Positions 9,126 to 17,482 of a DNA stretch of 64,000 nt are shown here, piece after piece. The stretch comes from Gammaproteobacteria bacterium (GTDB lineage: Bacteria > Pseudomonadota > Gammaproteobacteria > Pseudomonadales > Porticoccaceae): contig JAGPUW010000002.1 in assembly GCA_018069465.1 (NCBI GenBank), forward strand, positions 62,001 through 126,000, in the 5' to 3' direction. How positions within the stretch are numbered: the first letter of the stretch is position 1; the number at the start of each line of letters is the position of its first letter. Below the pieces are notes generated by a model. That model was not told the DNA's origin. It ran no database searches and saw only the letters and a list, made by a program, of their open reading frames with translations. Made by a program: the position numbers and the translations under genes.

Positions 9126-9186
9126 AGCTAACAAACGGTTGCAGCAGACGGCGTTAACACGCCGCTGCTGAACCATGGCGTTAAAA
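9126..9186 (+). other. attC site 3 (textbook 60-base element)
   Basis: The R'' box is AGCTAAC (9126-9132) and the R' box GTTAAAA (9180-9186). The left arm GTTgCAGCAGaCGGCG pairs with CGCCGCTGCTGAAC, leaving two single extrahelical bases at exactly the spacing seen in aadA1 attC. Spacers between boxes are 5 and 6 bases. This is the best single piece of evidence for the cassette array. Confidence 0.88.
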
Positions 9187-9199
9187 GGCCATCCAATTA

Positions 9200-9487
9200 A
9201 TGCGCGAAGCCGGACAATATGTAGAGTGTTGTGAACATGGAAAACAGCAAGCGACTTATGTTTGTCAGCACACTGTACAAAGCTTTGGTGATAGTCCTCC
9301 AAGAGGCTTCTTATCTGCAGAGCCTGAGTCTGGCGATGATCGACCCGATTCTTGGTGTAGTGCTTGCGAAGAAATGCTTAATAAAATTGCTGGGGAATGG
9401 AATGATTAATCTGAAGTATTTGCGGGTGTAAAATCAATATGCGATGCCTGCTGCGATCGCACCAAACAACTTAAATGTTGGCAGTAA
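9200..9487 (+). pseudogene. Small cysteine-rich protein with an in-frame stop (cassette 4)
   Basis: The first 69 codons run from ATG 9200 to a TAA at 9407-9409. The visible protein has CCEHG, ATYVCQH, RPDSWCSACEE and ends GEWND. After the stop the same frame continues for 25 codons as SEVFAGVKSICDACCDRT, with the C-x2-C pair expected at the end of this putative zinc-binding family, then TAA at 9485. I remember similar short proteins with this C-terminal half but cannot name the family. The simplest reading is a nonsense mutation; a functional truncated form is possible. The gene begins 20 bases after the cassette joint. Confidence 0.6.
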
Positions 9488-9520
9488 AAAGAAGTGGAGT
9501 AGCAATTTCCAAAACGTCAC

Positions 9521-9580
9521 TTTTGACAATAACTCTAGCCCCACCTAGTTTACTTAGGCTGGATAATCAAGCTGTTTGTA
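9521..9580 (+). other. attC site 4 (decayed)
   Basis: TTTTGAC (9521-9527) differs by one base from TTTTAAC, the complement of the GTTAAAA box that opens this cassette. GTTTGTA (9574-9580) lies 60 bases away at the R' position. Between them CCTA/TAGG and CCA/TGG form an imperfect stem. The length and box positions fit attC but pairing is weak. Confidence 0.45.
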
Positions 9581-9642
9581 TGCCTGTTTAATATAGGATA
9601 TATTCGACCGGCAAGATAATAATTCACTATTGAGGGAATATT

Positions 9643-10128
9643 ATGAAGAATAAAATCTTAGCTGGACTGGCTGTCGCCTGTTTATCGACTGGCGCTTTAG
9701 CGGATCCCGACACACATGGTTGTGGTTGGGGTAGTTTGCTTTTTGAAGGCACGAGTGGCCTTGCACCCTATGTGTTAGCCTCTACCACGAATGGCGTGCT
9801 GATGAATGCCCCGCTAGGCATGACGTCAAACACCAATGGTTGCCAAACCCACCACCCAATCAATTACGGTGGTAAGTCCTGGTTTGCTGCCGCTGAATTT
9901 GCGGATGATATTGTAGAAGATATCGCGAAGGGCGAGGGTGAAGCTCTCGATGCATTGGCGACAATGATCGGTATTGAGCAACAGGATCGTGCTTATTTTG
10001 CACAGTTAACCCATCAGAATTTCGCTGTGATTGCCCCTACTTCTGAAGTGACTGGGGAGCAGGTAATGCAAGCCATCGATAAGTTGCTGACTGCCGACAA
10101 CAGACTGGCTAAATACGTCGCATCCTAA
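9643..10128 (+). CDS. DUF3015 family exported protein
   Basis: A 161-residue protein with a signal peptide (MKNKILAGLAVACLSTGALA). The mature part shows the family pattern HGCGWGSLLFEG, then AxTTNG and GMTSNTNGC. DUF3015 proteins are small periplasmic proteins of unknown function, often found next to a DUF4105 gene as here. GAGG precedes the ATG. It lies 69 bases after the last attC-like site and has no attC behind it, so I take it as chromosomal rather than a cassette. Confidence 0.85.
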   Translation: MKNKILAGLAVACLSTGALADPDTHGCGWGSLLFEGTSGLAPYVLASTTNGVLMNAPLGMTSNTNGCQTHHPINYGGKSWFAAAEFADDIVEDIAKGEGEALDALATMIGIEQQDRAYFAQLTHQNFAVIAPTSEVTGEQVMQAIDKLLTADNRLAKYVAS

Positions 10129-10200
10129 TTATTAATTAAACCCTGCCCTAAATGCCGGTGCTAAACGGGTCTTTGGGGCACACTTCGTGGGCTGTATTTT

Positions 10201-12105
10201 TTGAGGCAATATAACGACGGGCACCGCGCAAAAAATTTAAAAATCCTTACATTTCTCAGCTCGATTTTCCTGGCAATACCCTCCTTTGCTCAGACCTATG
10301 TAGAGCAAGTTCAGCAGAAAAGTATCCAGCGGCAACTTTATACCAGCCCCTACTGGCTCGCTCTTGGGCACTATGTTGGCGTGGGTGATGATAATCTCGC
10401 TTTTGAAAGTTACGCCGATGATCAAAGGTTTTTCCTCAGTGATAATGGCAAATATTCTCCAAAAGACGAGCTGCAAGCAACAATTGAATCCATTTTTGAT
10501 GAAAGTAACACTGGGGACAGTCACGCTCAATGTCGCTTTGTCGCGCGCTTAAAATGGCTGTCAGATGAGTTGGACATAGAGCCGAATAAGCTACCGAAAG
10601 TTAACTGTGATCAATACCTGCTTTGGCGCGATGCGATAAATGCGGAATCAGTGACCTTGATTTTCGCTTCACATTTTGTCAACAGCCCCTCCTCCATGTA
10701 CGGTCACACCTTGCTGCGTGTCGACCCACCAAAGGAGGTTAACTCTTCGCAGTGGCTTTCTTACGCCGTTAACTTTGGCGCGAATGTTAACGATGGCGCC
10801 AATTTTTTGTCCTATGCCTGGAAGGGCCTGGTCGGCGGTTATCCCGGCACCTTTTCAATGGCACCGTACTATAAAAAAATAAAGCAATATTCGAGTATAG
10901 AAAACCGTGGGCTGTGGGAGTATCGGCTCGATCTAAGTGTTGATGAGGTCAAGCAACTGGTCGCCCACCTCTGGGAGCTAAACGGCATTACCTTCGACTA
11001 TTTTTTTGCGGATGAAAATTGCAGTTTTCGCTTGCTCGAATTACTCGAAATAGCCCGGCCCAATATCGATTTACTATCCGCCTTTGAGTACAAGGCTATT
11101 CCTACAGACACGGTCAGAGTGGTTCGCGAGCAGCAGATGATTACTGACGTTGACTACCGCGCTTCTCAACTTGAAAAGATAAAATATATTGCCGCTAGTC
11201 TCAGCGACGAAAACAAAAGTCTGGCACATCAGCTGGCTTTCAACACACAACTGTTGGAGGGTGAGCACTTCCAGAGCGCAAGCCCGGATCAGCAGCGCAA
11301 TATTCTCTATGTTGCCTACAATTATTTACGTTTTCAACAGCGTAAAGCTTACCGGGATAAAGATATGGCGCAGCGAAGCCATCGTCTTCTGTTGGCGATT
11401 AACGCGCTTGGTAATGCTGACCTGTCGACAATCCCTCGACCTTTCAATCCTATTGGCGGGCATAAAACCACTAGTTTTACTGTGGCTGCGGGGGGCGAAG
11501 GGGGCGATGAATTTATCGAAGGGCAATGGCGTATGAGCTACCATGACCTGGTCGATCCATCTCCGGGTTATCCGCCAGGCTTAGGTATTGAAATGCTGGG
11601 CGTCACTGCCCGGCTGTGGCGGGGTGGGGACACTACACTCGAACGACTGGATATTATTAGCATTAACTCGTTTGCCGGCAGAGATGAATTTTTTAAACCC
11701 ACCTCCTGGCGTATCAATGGGGGCATGGAGCGAATATATAATGCAGGGGGCGATCAGTTAGTCAGCCATGTGAGCGGCGGTCGCGGCCTTAGTTATGAGT
11801 TTGGCAGCAACCTGCTGGCATACACTCTGCTCACCGGGCGCTACGAATACAACGAAATGCTCGCTCATAATCACCAGTTGGGCGCCGGACTTGCCCTGGG
11901 CTTTATTGCATCGATGGACAAGCTGAATACTTCACTAGAGTTGTCATCCCTTAAGCTCGGCAACGGAGCCGAGCGCTATTCTTTCGCCGTCGACCTGAGC
12001 TATGCGCTGGGTAGTAACGGGGCCTTGCGCTTGTCACTAGAGAGCGCCAAGGAAGAACACTACGAGGAAAACAATATAAAATTCGGCTATCGGTATTTTT
12101 ATTGA
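10201..12105 (+). CDS. DUF4105 family envelope protein
   Basis: A 634-residue protein with a signal peptide ending near SFAQ (residue ~31). The start is a TTG at 10201; no ATG lies nearby in frame. The DUF4105 signature is visible as SHFVNSPSSMYGHTLLRVDP near residues 157-176, and FADENCSFRLLELL near 270. The C-terminal ~230 residues have alternating short hydrophobic stretches and end in an aromatic residue (YRYFY), which suggests a beta-barrel in the outer membrane. Function is unknown. It probably forms a pair with the DUF3015 gene 72 bases upstream. Confidence 0.82.
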   Translation: MRQYNDGHRAKNLKILTFLSSIFLAIPSFAQTYVEQVQQKSIQRQLYTSPYWLALGHYVGVGDDNLAFESYADDQRFFLSDNGKYSPKDELQATIESIFDESNTGDSHAQCRFVARLKWLSDELDIEPNKLPKVNCDQYLLWRDAINAESVTLIFASHFVNSPSSMYGHTLLRVDPPKEVNSSQWLSYAVNFGANVNDGANFLSYAWKGLVGGYPGTFSMAPYYKKIKQYSSIENRGLWEYRLDLSVDEVKQLVAHLWELNGITFDYFFADENCSFRLLELLEIARPNIDLLSAFEYKAIPTDTVRVVREQQMITDVDYRASQLEKIKYIAASLSDENKSLAHQLAFNTQLLEGEHFQSASPDQQRNILYVAYNYLRFQQRKAYRDKDMAQRSHRLLLAINALGNADLSTIPRPFNPIGGHKTTSFTVAAGGEGGDEFIEGQWRMSYHDLVDPSPGYPPGLGIEMLGVTARLWRGGDTTLERLDIISINSFAGRDEFFKPTSWRINGGMERIYNAGGDQLVSHVSGGRGLSYEFGSNLLAYTLLTGRYEYNEMLAHNHQLGAGLALGFIASMDKLNTSLELSSLKLGNGAERYSFAVDLSYALGSNGALRLSLESAKEEHYEENNIKFGYRYFY

Positions 12106-12188
12106 GCTGCTTAATAATATTCTAAAGGCAGGGGCAATTACTTTTGGCTGGGGATTATGATGGGTGCCAAAACGGAGTAGGGAACACA

Positions 12189-12635
12189 ATGACGGATAAA
12201 TACCAGGGAATCGCCGCAGAGCGCCAAGCGGAGTGTGGTGAGCGAGCCACCTTTTTTGATAGCAAACTACGCTTCTTTTCAAAGACTAACTGGATCACGG
12301 TGCTTGTCCCCTCTTTACTTGGGGTTGTCGCTGGATCCGCCCTGTTCGCGGAACCAGGTTTTAGTTTTCTAGGCTTTGAAACGTCGACTTCGATCTGGAT
12401 CGGTTTGGGCACACTTGCGGCAGCTGTTTTGACAGCCGTACACAAAGGACTCGACTGCGACGCACATCAGGCCGAGTGTCGTAGGCTGGTTCAAGGCTAT
12501 CGAAGTTTAGAGGTTCGCTATCGAACGCTGGCTCAAATCGAAACACCAAACATTGTTGAGATACTTCTGGCATTAGATTCTGAGCTTGGAGAGATTCGAC
12601 TGAGTCAAACGGCAACAATCAACCCGCACGATTAG
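12189..12635 (+). CDS. Small two-helix membrane protein, SLATT-like layout
   Basis: A 148-residue protein starting at ATG 12189 (a TTG at 12144 is an alternative but is less well placed). Two hydrophobic segments lie at about 35-54 and 64-84, with a charged N-terminus and a C-terminal soluble tail that begins HKGLDCDAHQAECRRL. The order short N-tail, two helices, helical tail resembles SLATT-type membrane proteins, some of which belong to defence systems. No partner effector or nucleotide cyclase lies beside it, so that role is not supported here. The family call is weak. Confidence 0.45.
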   Translation: MTDKYQGIAAERQAECGERATFFDSKLRFFSKTNWITVLVPSLLGVVAGSALFAEPGFSFLGFETSTSIWIGLGTLAAAVLTAVHKGLDCDAHQAECRRLVQGYRSLEVRYRTLAQIETPNIVEILLALDSELGEIRLSQTATINPHD

Positions 12636-12777
12636 GCATGTGACCCCAATTGGAAGGTAAATCGTCTTAAAGCGGGTTAAACAGCCCGCTCACTATTATC
12701 CCTCAGCATTGTATTTATGATGGCAATAAAGTGTCTTCTGGAAAGCGTTAATACCAGCTGTTTATGTTTTCTCTAAC

Positions 12778-12812
12778 AAGCGTGGCCACGTTGATATGAC
12801 CACGCTTTTAGC
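12778..12812. terminator. Hairpin between converging genes
   Basis: AAGCGTGG (12778-12785) pairs with CCACGCTT (12800-12807), followed by a broken run of T on the plus strand. It sits between the plus-strand gene ending at 12635 and the minus-strand gene ending at 12847. Confidence 0.45.
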
Positions 12813-12846
12813 CGTTTTTAATACTGCTACTGTGCAACGTGGGGCG

Positions 12847-13911
12847 CTACCACTTGCGCAACTCTGGCAGTACCTCTTTGCCAATCAGGCGCATGCTACC
12901 TTCAACAAGATCAAAGGGCATGCCACCGTAACTGACAATGGAATTCCATTCGTAGTCACCAATGACGCTGCGGCGAGCTTCGAGCTGGTCGAGAATTTGC
13001 TGTGGCGTGCCCCAGGCCTGGTGGCTGATATAGTCTTCCACCGCTTCCTCCATCCCCAGTGAGTTTAGAAATTCTGCTGATTTACCGTAGGCCTCATAGC
13101 CTTTGATCTCTTTGTGATAGTCCTCCATAAATTCATAGTGCTGCAGGATGGATAGGTAATTAACGGCCAAATATTTGCGCGCGCGATCTTTTGCTTTGCC
13201 CACGTCTTTATCGCAATAGCAAAAATCCAGTAGCAGGGGTGGTGGGGCCTGGCGTTGTTGGTGTTTGGCAAAGGCGCTGCGATAACGTTCGATATTGGGT
13301 AGGTGCATGGTCATGTCGAACTGTACAAAACACATCATACGGGCACCTAGTTCACCCATTACCTGGGCGGATTCCGGTGACATGGCAACGCCGAAAAGTC
13401 GGTCTTTAGCACTTTGCGGGGGTTTGGGTTTTATCTCGGTGCGCACCTGGGGAAAGTGGGGGCCATCGCCTTCGATAAAACCGGTGTCTAGCGCTTCAAT
13501 AATCATTTTTGCCGACTCATCAAAGCGTGCGCGGGTTTCATCCATGGCAATGCCGAAGGCGTCGTACTCTTTACGCGCCAGGCCGCGACCAAAGCCAATT
13601 AAATAGCGGCCGTTGGTCATGGCGTCGATGGTGGCAATTTTTTCCACTAGGCGCACGGGTTGTGTCCACCAGGGTAAAATAATAGCGGCACTGCCGAGCA
13701 TGATTTTTTTAGTGCGCGCGGCTAACCAGGTGAGCACCTGAATATTGTCTACGGCCATAGAATAGGCATCAAAGTGATGCTCTGCACACCAGAGGGAGTC
13801 ATAGCCGGCTTCTTCGGCCATTTCGGCGACGCGCATTTCTTCGCGAATCATTTCTGCATCGGACAAATTATCGTGGTGATTTGCCAGCATCATCATGTAA
13901 CCAATTTTCAT
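12847..13911 (-). CDS. LLM-class flavin-dependent oxidoreductase (luciferase-like)
   Basis: A 354-residue protein of the bacterial luciferase/alkanal monooxygenase family, a TIM-barrel enzyme using reduced FMN and O2. Seen: N-terminal MKIGYMMML, DSLWCAEHHFDAY near 39-51, and NGRYLIGFGRGLARKEYDAFG near 100. Family members oxidise alkanes, ketones, sulfonates or other small organics; the substrate cannot be read. The reductase partner is not adjacent. With the amidohydrolases and BVMOs nearby, a catabolic role is inferred. Confidence 0.85.
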   Translation of the reverse strand: MKIGYMMMLANHHDNLSDAEMIREEMRVAEMAEEAGYDSLWCAEHHFDAYSMAVDNIQVLTWLAARTKKIMLGSAAIILPWWTQPVRLVEKIATIDAMTNGRYLIGFGRGLARKEYDAFGIAMDETRARFDESAKMIIEALDTGFIEGDGPHFPQVRTEIKPKPPQSAKDRLFGVAMSPESAQVMGELGARMMCFVQFDMTMHLPNIERYRSAFAKHQQRQAPPPLLLDFCYCDKDVGKAKDRARKYLAVNYLSILQHYEFMEDYHKEIKGYEAYGKSAEFLNSLGMEEAVEDYISHQAWGTPQQILDQLEARRSVIGDYEWNSIVSYGGMPFDLVEGSMRLIGKEVLPELRKW

Positions 13912-14089
13912 GGGGCATCCTCATTGTTGATTGTTTTTATTAATACAGTTATTGATCTTGCTTTATCTGCCAGGGTTTTTATAACAAACAGTTTTTTAAT
14001 GGCACTTGCTACCTTCTAAAGCCTCTAATGACTGGCTTCTTATCGAACTACACTGACGGTGTGTCGGTAATGTTTTGATGGAGCTAATA

Positions 14090-14299
14090 ATGTCAAATCC
14101 CAATTTTAAAAACGGTCAGAAACTCGATGTGCAGTCTGCCTTTGCATTTTTTGTCATTATGATGGGGCTGTTATTTCATATTGATGCGGTAGCAGGTGTG
14201 CATACGGTGATGACACTGTCGACGATTCTTATTGGCGTGGTGTGGTTTTTGAGCCGCCAGTACTATTGCCATCACCACCGTTATCACCATCACGGCTGA
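14090..14299 (+). CDS. Small YiaA/YiaB-like membrane protein
   Basis: A 69-residue protein with two hydrophobic segments (about 14-33 and 38-56) and a histidine-rich C-terminus (CHHHRYHHHG). The start is ATG 14090 with GGAG seven bases upstream; an earlier in-frame ATG at 14075 lacks a good ribosome site. The two-helix pattern is reminiscent of YiaA/YiaB-type proteins but the match is weak. The His tail might bind metal. Confidence 0.5.
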   Translation: MSNPNFKNGQKLDVQSAFAFFVIMMGLLFHIDAVAGVHTVMTLSTILIGVVWFLSRQYYCHHHRYHHHG

Positions 14300-14306
14300 T
14301 GGACGA

Positions 14307-14340
14307 AGGCGCCGACAGCAAAGCTGTAAGCGCCTCGTTT
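14307..14340. terminator. Bidirectional hairpin terminator
   Basis: AGGCGC (14307-14312) pairs with GCGCCT (14330-14335), with an inner ACAGC/GCTGT stem. It lies directly between the converging genes ending at 14299 (+) and 14348 (-), followed by CGTTT on the plus strand. Confidence 0.6.
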
Positions 14341-14347
14341 AGGTTTC

Positions 14348-16072
14348 TTAGTTCGCCATTTGTGAAAGCCTGACCACTGAGCCAGGCCGCGCCCCGGTGT
14401 CGACACCATTTTTCATAATCACTTGCCCGGCAACGAGAGTGGCAACGTAACCTTCTGCATTTTGAATGAGCCTTGCTCCGCCTGCGGGCAGGTCGTGGGC
14501 GACTTTCGGTGCCAGGCTGTTGAGGCGCGCAAAGTCGATGATGTTGATGTCGGCGCGCTGTCCGGGTAGCAGTTCGCCGCGGTCGGTGATGCCGTTGCGC
14601 CGGGCGGTGTCTTTGGTCTGTTTTTGTACGACTAATTCCAACGGCAAGCGCCCCTCTTTGCGGTCGCGGGCCCAGTGGGTGAGCATAAAGGTGGGCACAC
14701 CGGCGTCGACAATAAAGCGGCAGTGGGCGCCGCCGTCGCTGCCGCCGAGCATGGAGGTGGGGCTGAGCAGCATTTCCCGGGTGGCGTTGAGGTTGCCCTC
14801 GGTGAAACCGGCGGAGGCAAAAAACAGAAAGGCCTGCCCCTCGTCCTCCAGCATCATGTCGTAGGCGACTTCTGCGGGCTCTCGGCCCTGCTTCAGAGCC
14901 AGGGCTTTGATATTGGTATCGGGGTCGGGCTCGTAATTGGGTTCCTTACCAAGGGCAAAGGTCAGCCGCCAGGGGTTGGTGAAAATTTTAGTCCAGGCGG
15001 TTAGGGCGGGGTCTTTATCGGCAAGAATGCGGGCTTTCACTTCTGGCTTGCGCAGCTGGGCCAGACGCTCGGGCTGGGAGAGTTCTTTCAGGGCGATAAA
15101 GCTGGGGTAGCGGGCAAAGGGGTTTTCACTTTCAAAGCTGAATAACATGCCGACCGGGCGGCAGGATATTTGCGGAATTAATTGCGCGCCATCGGCATTG
15201 GCGGCTTCTGCCAGCCGAAAGCTTTCCCGCCACAGGTCGGGATCTTTGCCGATTTGTGCACTTAAATAAGTTATCGGGCTACCAGTGCTGCTCGACAGCC
15301 TGGCCATTAAGGCCATTTCATCGGCCTGAGCCTGGCGGTCGCCCGTCTCTACTCCGGCGGGAATAAACTCCAGTAAACCGCGACCACTGTCGCCCACGGC
15401 CTTGGCGATGGCCTGCAATTCGTCCTCTTTGGCATGGGTGCCGGGAATCGGCTCGCCCGCTGGTGTTAGGTGGATGGCGGTGCGCGAGGTAGAAAATCCC
15501 AGGGCACCGGCGGCCATGGCCTCGGACACCAGGTCGGCCATTTGCTGGATTTCAGCCGGGCTGGGGTCTTTATTGTCAGCGCCGCGCTCGCCCATAACAA
15601 AAGTGCGCAGGGCGCAGTGCCCGACGTAGGCACCGACGTTGATGGCGCGGGGCATGGCGTCGAGGGCATCGAGGTACTCGGGGAAGCTGACCCACTGCCA
15701 GTCGATGCCGGCCTTCAGGGCCTCGGCGGAAATATCTTCCACCGATTCCATTAACTCGATCATCCAGTCGCGGCGCTCGGCCGCCACGGGTGCAAAGCCA
15801 ACCCCGCAGTTGCCCATAATCGCGGTGGTTACACCGTGCCAGCCGGAGGGTGTGAGCAGTGGGTCCCAGGTGGCCTGGCCGTCGTAGTGGGTGTGGGTGT
15901 CGACCCAGCCGGGGGTGACTAATAAGCCGCTGGCGTCGATGGTGTCTTTGGCAGTGCCGCTGATCTGCCCAACGGCGCTGATCTTGCCGTCGTCGATGGC
16001 GATGTCGCCGATGTAGGCGGGCGCACCGCTGCCATCGACGATATTACCGCCCTTAATGATTAAATCGTGCAT
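14348..16072 (-). CDS. N-acyl-D-amino-acid deacylase family amidohydrolase
   Basis: A 574-residue metal-dependent hydrolase of the D-aminoacylase branch. Seen: N-terminal beta-sandwich start MHDLIIKGGNIVDGSG, the metal motif DTHTHYDGQ near 58-66, the zinc-binding cysteine in GNCGVGF near 92, and GGSDGGAHC near 455 with the catalytic Asp. The family hydrolyses N-acyl-D-amino acids, and related proteins act on dihydropyrimidine-like amides. Cytoplasmic; no signal peptide. It stands just downstream of two other amidohydrolases on the same strand, a gap of 115 bases. Confidence 0.88.
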   Translation of the reverse strand: MHDLIIKGGNIVDGSGAPAYIGDIAIDDGKISAVGQISGTAKDTIDASGLLVTPGWVDTHTHYDGQATWDPLLTPSGWHGVTTAIMGNCGVGFAPVAAERRDWMIELMESVEDISAEALKAGIDWQWVSFPEYLDALDAMPRAINVGAYVGHCALRTFVMGERGADNKDPSPAEIQQMADLVSEAMAAGALGFSTSRTAIHLTPAGEPIPGTHAKEDELQAIAKAVGDSGRGLLEFIPAGVETGDRQAQADEMALMARLSSSTGSPITYLSAQIGKDPDLWRESFRLAEAANADGAQLIPQISCRPVGMLFSFESENPFARYPSFIALKELSQPERLAQLRKPEVKARILADKDPALTAWTKIFTNPWRLTFALGKEPNYEPDPDTNIKALALKQGREPAEVAYDMMLEDEGQAFLFFASAGFTEGNLNATREMLLSPTSMLGGSDGGAHCRFIVDAGVPTFMLTHWARDRKEGRLPLELVVQKQTKDTARRNGITDRGELLPGQRADINIIDFARLNSLAPKVAHDLPAGGARLIQNAEGYVATLVAGQVIMKNGVDTGARPGSVVRLSQMAN

Positions 16073-16187
16073 GGTCTCATCCTTTTAGGCGCGTGTTTGG
16101 CGCGCCGTTGTTATTCTGTTGATAAGCGTAAGGGCTCTCGCTGGAGCCCCTTGTGAGAGTGCTATCGGTGAGTTAGCGCGCTAGCCA

Positions 16188-17480
16188 TTAGATCCCGAGA
16201 ATTTGCTGTGGGGTAATGCCAAACTGTGCCGCCGCGTTGCCGCCGAGCATGCGCGCGATGGTGGTCTGGTCGAGACCGGCATCACTGAGTTTGTCGATCG
16301 CATCCCAGGCGCTGGTGGTGTCCTGGCGGGGGTAGTGGGAGCCCCAGACAATTTTCTCGACGTAGTCCTGGGGCAGTTTTTGAATCAGTCTTTCCTCGGC
16401 ATCGAAGCCGAGCATTACCTCGCCCTCTTCCCACATTTCTTCGGGGTCGGTGCGCACCGGGTATTTGTGCAGCAGCGGCGTGGTGAGGGCGGAGGCCTCC
16501 ATTTTTTCCAGCACCTCATCCATCCACGAGGCTTTGCCGTGGGCCATGACTACCTTCATTTTGGGGTAGCGCTGCATCACCGTAAAGCCAATCAGGGTGG
16601 CGCCGACGAACATGTGGTTATCCAGCCAGGGAGAAATAATCTGCTCCATGGGGTGGCCCAGTTCGCCCGCGGCGCTGAAACCTAAATTGGCACCGTTACC
16701 GCCACCGGCAGTGGGGCCGCCCCCTGATTCCTGAAGAATGGCCATCTGACTGAGCCGGTCTTTCATTTTTTCGATAAAGGGGCCGTGGGATGTCCATTCG
16801 GGGTTCCATAAACCACCGGCCGGGTGCACGGCTGCGGTGATGCCGAGTGTTTCCAAAGCCTCCCACAAAGGGTTGAAATAGGGGTGGGTGAAATAGCGAT
16901 CTTCAAGGAACATGGGGCGAATAAAGGCACCGCGAAAACAGGGTATTGTCGAGATGCGCTGTAATTCTTCAATGGCGAAGTCGAGGTTTTGCAGGGGGAT
17001 CATCGCCGTGGCGTAAAGGCGCTCGGGTGCTGTTGAGCAAAAGTCGGCAATCCAGTCGTTGTAGGCCCGCGCCAGTGCATAGGCCACGTCGGGGTCTTCG
17101 ATCAGGTGAAAACCCTCGGCAAACCACGTGGGGTAGAGCAGGGTTTGATCGATGCCCATGGCGTCCATATCGCGCAGTCGCGCCTCGGGATTAGAGGCCC
17201 CCTCGGTTTGTTGGTGGGCAATGGTGGGGTCGAGTTCGCCGACGTCCTCCCAACTCATTCCGGGCTTCCAAATGGCGTGGCGGGGGATATTGGTATTGAA
17301 CTTGTCGCGGAATATTTTGCCGTTGATTTTCAGGTAGGAGTTGGTCTTGCCCTCTTCGCGCCACAGGGCAAATTTGCCCAGAGTGCGGAATTCGGGGTCG
17401 AGATATTGCTCCCATATGGCGCGCGGTTCAACCACGTGGGAGTCGCTGTCAAACACGGCAAAGCTTTTGTTATTACTCAT
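16188..17480 (-). CDS. Amidohydrolase family 2 (TIM-barrel metal hydrolase/decarboxylase)
   Basis: A 430-residue protein starting at MSNNKSF (17480), two bases after the stop of the upstream gene. An earlier in-frame start would overlap that gene and is rejected. Motifs: DSDSHVVEP near 10 (metal ligands), AAVHPAG near 205, VVMAHGKASW near 290, VWGSHYPRQD near 382. Members of this family hydrolyse or decarboxylate aromatic and cyclic acids. It is a paralogue of the gene before it and the two are certainly co-transcribed. Confidence 0.87.
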   Translation of the reverse strand: MSNNKSFAVFDSDSHVVEPRAIWEQYLDPEFRTLGKFALWREEGKTNSYLKINGKIFRDKFNTNIPRHAIWKPGMSWEDVGELDPTIAHQQTEGASNPEARLRDMDAMGIDQTLLYPTWFAEGFHLIEDPDVAYALARAYNDWIADFCSTAPERLYATAMIPLQNLDFAIEELQRISTIPCFRGAFIRPMFLEDRYFTHPYFNPLWEALETLGITAAVHPAGGLWNPEWTSHGPFIEKMKDRLSQMAILQESGGGPTAGGGNGANLGFSAAGELGHPMEQIISPWLDNHMFVGATLIGFTVMQRYPKMKVVMAHGKASWMDEVLEKMEASALTTPLLHKYPVRTDPEEMWEEGEVMLGFDAEERLIQKLPQDYVEKIVWGSHYPRQDTTSAWDAIDKLSDAGLDQTTIARMLGGNAAAQFGITPQQILGI

Positions 17481-17482
17481 TA

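Larger units (their letters stand above)
6610..9574 (+). mobile_element. Integron gene-cassette array without a visible integrase (CALIN), four cassettes
   Basis: Four genes in one orientation, each followed by an attC-like site. Cassette joints are placed at the G/TT cut points: cassette 1 at 6610-7125, cassette 2 at 7126-~7547, cassette 3 at ~7548-9180, cassette 4 at 9181-9574. The rule that each site's R'' box is the reverse complement of the R' box opening the same cassette holds exactly for cassettes 1 (GCATAAC/GTTATGC) and 2 (GTATAAC/GTTATAC). It holds 6 of 7 for cassette 4 and about 5 of 7 for cassette 3. No tyrosine recombinase gene lies in the window. Cassettes 1 and 2 are A+T-richer than their neighbours while cassette 3 is G+C-rich, which fits mixed origins. 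Confidence 0.82.

Noticed and set aside
9231-9431. A 66-codon frame overlapping cassette 4 in another phase
   Set aside because: The frame from 9200 has the cysteine motifs, a start just after the cassette joint and a conserved continuation past its stop; the other frame shows no motif.
9643-10128. Fifth cassette (DUF3015 gene)
   Set aside because: No attC-like site follows it, and pairing with DUF4105 is a normal chromosomal arrangement.
12189-12635. Defence-system effector role for the two-helix protein
   Set aside because: No partner nuclease, cyclase or NADase gene is adjacent, and the family match is weak.
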